DNA from: Mycolicibacterium sp. CBMA 234
Lineage (GTDB): Bacteria; Actinomycetota; Actinomycetes; Mycobacteriales; Mycobacteriaceae
Length of the DNA: 64,000 nt
Assembly: GCF_009729415.1 (NCBI RefSeq)
Contig: NZ_MPKW01000009.1
Coordinates: 62,001-126,000 of the forward strand
Direction: 5' to 3'
Part shown: piece by piece, positions 63,151 to 64,000 of the stretch
Numbering within the stretch: the stretch's first letter is position 1
Layout of the letters: each line of letters begins with the position of its first letter
Notes under the pieces: generated by a model
What the model saw: the letters and a program-made list of their open reading frames with translations, nothing else
What the model was told of the DNA's origin: nothing
The model's database searches: none
Position numbers and translations under genes: made by a program

Positions 63151-63774
63151 CTAGCCGCGGGCCCACTTGGGCTGGATGAACACGCCCTCGGCTTCGATGG
63201 TCACACCCTGGTCGTCGGCGATGTGGGCGACCCCGAAGGCCTTGAAGCCTTCGGTCCGGACGATTCGTGCTTCGGCCCGCAACTTGCCCAGCGGGGTGGG
63301 CCGTACGTACCGCACATTTATGGTGCCGGTGAACCGGGTGGTGCCATCGTTTGATGCGACTTCACCCAGCACGTGGTCGAGGATCATCGCGCAGACGCCG
63401 CCGTGCACATGGTTCGGCGGACCCTCGTAGGCGGCGCCGAGGGAGAACTCGGACCAGACGTAGTCCGTCGATTCGAGGACGACGGTCAGGGGTGGTGCAA
63501 CCGGGTTGCGCAGCCCCACAACGGCATTGGTCCACGGCAGCCACTCGCCTTCGGTGGTGAAGCGCAGGCCCCAGGTTTTCACCAGCTGCTTGGAGCGCAA
63601 ACGCGCAGTGGCCGAGTCGATTTCGGCTTTCGCTGCCGCGACGGTATCGGCGTCGACGTCGCTGCGGGCGGTCGCCTCCATCAGTTCGCGGACCGATTCG
63701 GTCAGGGGGCCGAAGACGGCTCGAAGGCGTTCTGCTTCCTCGGGGCTGATGGCGTCCACAGTCAAGTCGAGCAT
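63151..63774 (-). CDS. PaaI-like hotdog thioesterase
   Basis: 207 residues, ATG 63774. A ~65-residue helical N-terminal part (EEAERLRAVFGPLTESVREL) precedes the hotdog domain with NHVHGGVCAMILDHVLG (HGG at 124-126), the signature of acyl-CoA thioesterases. The C-terminus TGTINVRYVRPTPLGKLRAEARIV is the expected central strand. It is the first gene of the operon and its ATG lies 8 bp downstream of a perfect KstR-type box. Predicted action: hydrolysis of a CoA thioester from the catabolic pathway. Such N-terminal extensions are common in mycobacterial members. Confidence 0.87.
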   Translation of the reverse strand: MLDLTVDAISPEEAERLRAVFGPLTESVRELMEATARSDVDADTVAAAKAEIDSATARLRSKQLVKTWGLRFTTEGEWLPWTNAVVGLRNPVAPPLTVVLESTDYVWSEFSLGAAYEGPPNHVHGGVCAMILDHVLGEVASNDGTTRFTGTINVRYVRPTPLGKLRAEARIVRTEGFKAFGVAHIADDQGVTIEAEGVFIQPKWARG

Positions 63775-63782
63775 GTCGCTAC

Positions 63783-63796
63783 TAGAACATGTTCCA
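63783..63796. promoter_or_regulatory. KstR-type operator
   Basis: TAGAACATGTTCCA matches the published KstR motif TnnAACnnGTTnnA at all eight fixed positions; its core GAACATGTTC is a perfect palindrome. It is 8 bp upstream of the thioesterase ATG, the expected place for KstR, the TetR-family repressor of cholesterol catabolism. Other TetR proteins could use a similar dyad. Confidence 0.65.
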
Positions 63797-63900
63797 CTGG
63801 ATGCTGTCGAGCCCAGTGTTTGCTGTGAGTGTGGACGAGGATTTGCCAGCGTGGTCGGTGACGCCGATTTCTGGGAGAAGTCTGGGAATGGATTTGTGGC

Positions 63901-64000
63901 ATGAATCGACGTCGCCCGAAACTCGGTTATTGGTTGCGCGGCAACGTGGTTACCGTGGCGAACGGGCTCACGCTCGGTGTTGCGGGGTGTAACAATTGCA
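63901..64000 (+). CDS. possible start of an exported protein (partial, runs off window)
   Basis: ATG at 63901 opens a frame of 33 codons up to the window edge, beginning MNRRRPKLGYWLRGNVVTV and reaching a hydrophobic stretch with a Gly-Cys, which could be a lipobox. The ribosome site is weak and the C-terminus is not visible, so this is only a candidate. Confidence 0.3.
   Translation, partial: MNRRRPKLGYWLRGNVVTVANGLTLGVAGCNNC

Overview
The window is a 64 kb, high-GC stretch from a mycobacterium, most likely a fast-growing, environmental type (Mycolicibacterium-like). The evidence is a dnaK-grpE-dnaJ-hspR operon and a clpB gene that both carry HspR (HAIR) operators, a phoP-phoR pair with a PhoP box, a TtfA-type mycolate transport factor, an LpqH-type 19 kDa lipoprotein, a 13E12-type HNH protein behind a mycobacterial SOS box, many GTG starts, and leaderless-looking -10 elements. 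No rRNA, insertion sequence, prophage or CRISPR array was seen; there is one tRNA (Thr, anticodon TGT).

Layout. 1-4.5 kb: a minus-strand operon of a Baeyer-Villiger monooxygenase, an alpha/beta hydrolase and a PhaC-like hydrolase/acyl-CoA-synthetase fusion (cut by the window edge), a plausible ketone-ester-acid degradation set. 4.6-9 kb: SOS-controlled HNH protein, an MBL-fold protein, a MocR regulator and a divergent flavin-binding protein. 9-13.3 kb: the heat-shock operon. 13.5-16.3 kb: two tandem GT87 membrane glycosyltransferases. 16.3-21.3 kb: a five-gene cassette with two small WXG100-type proteins, an Ala/Gly-rich protein with a YxxxD signal, a single-pass membrane protein with a duplicated outer domain, and a 769-residue protein with a WXG head, a repeat linker and an unrecognised C-terminal domain. 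It has type VII secretion hallmarks but no secretion machinery, and part of it is visibly AT-richer. This is the best candidate for an undescribed system.

21.5-37.5 kb: potassium channel, acyltransferase-3/SGNH protein, a CYTH / type II flavohaemoprotein / aldose-epimerase operon, a GAP/Sap-type membrane protein, clpB, a Rieske oxygenase plus DapB-like dehydrogenase divergent from a TetR regulator, ttfA, a lipoprotein, a SpoU methyltransferase and a cytoplasmic GH76 protein. 37-41.3 kb: small secreted proteins, an LpqH-like lipoprotein, and an arsenic resistance cassette (ArsR, ArsI/CadI, Acr3, ArsC) around a shared operator. 41.3-48.7 kb: TetR/MpaB/acyl-CoA dehydrogenase, then DUF1254 proteins with an AraC regulator, including a shortened second DUF1254 copy that kept the divergent promoter sequence but lost the regulator.

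48.7-55.8 kb: a secreted DUF4185 (GH183-type) protein, a ThrE-type exporter, a CopC-like protein, a cobalamin riboswitch driving a NicO/NicT metal transporter, a 36-residue metallothionein-like peptide, an HNH protein and tRNA-Thr. 55.8-64 kb: a protein built from about 25 perfect decapeptide repeats, phoPR, a HIT protein, and a thioesterase-SDR-P450-hydratase operon preceded by a perfect KstR-type motif, which suggests sterol-linked catabolism.
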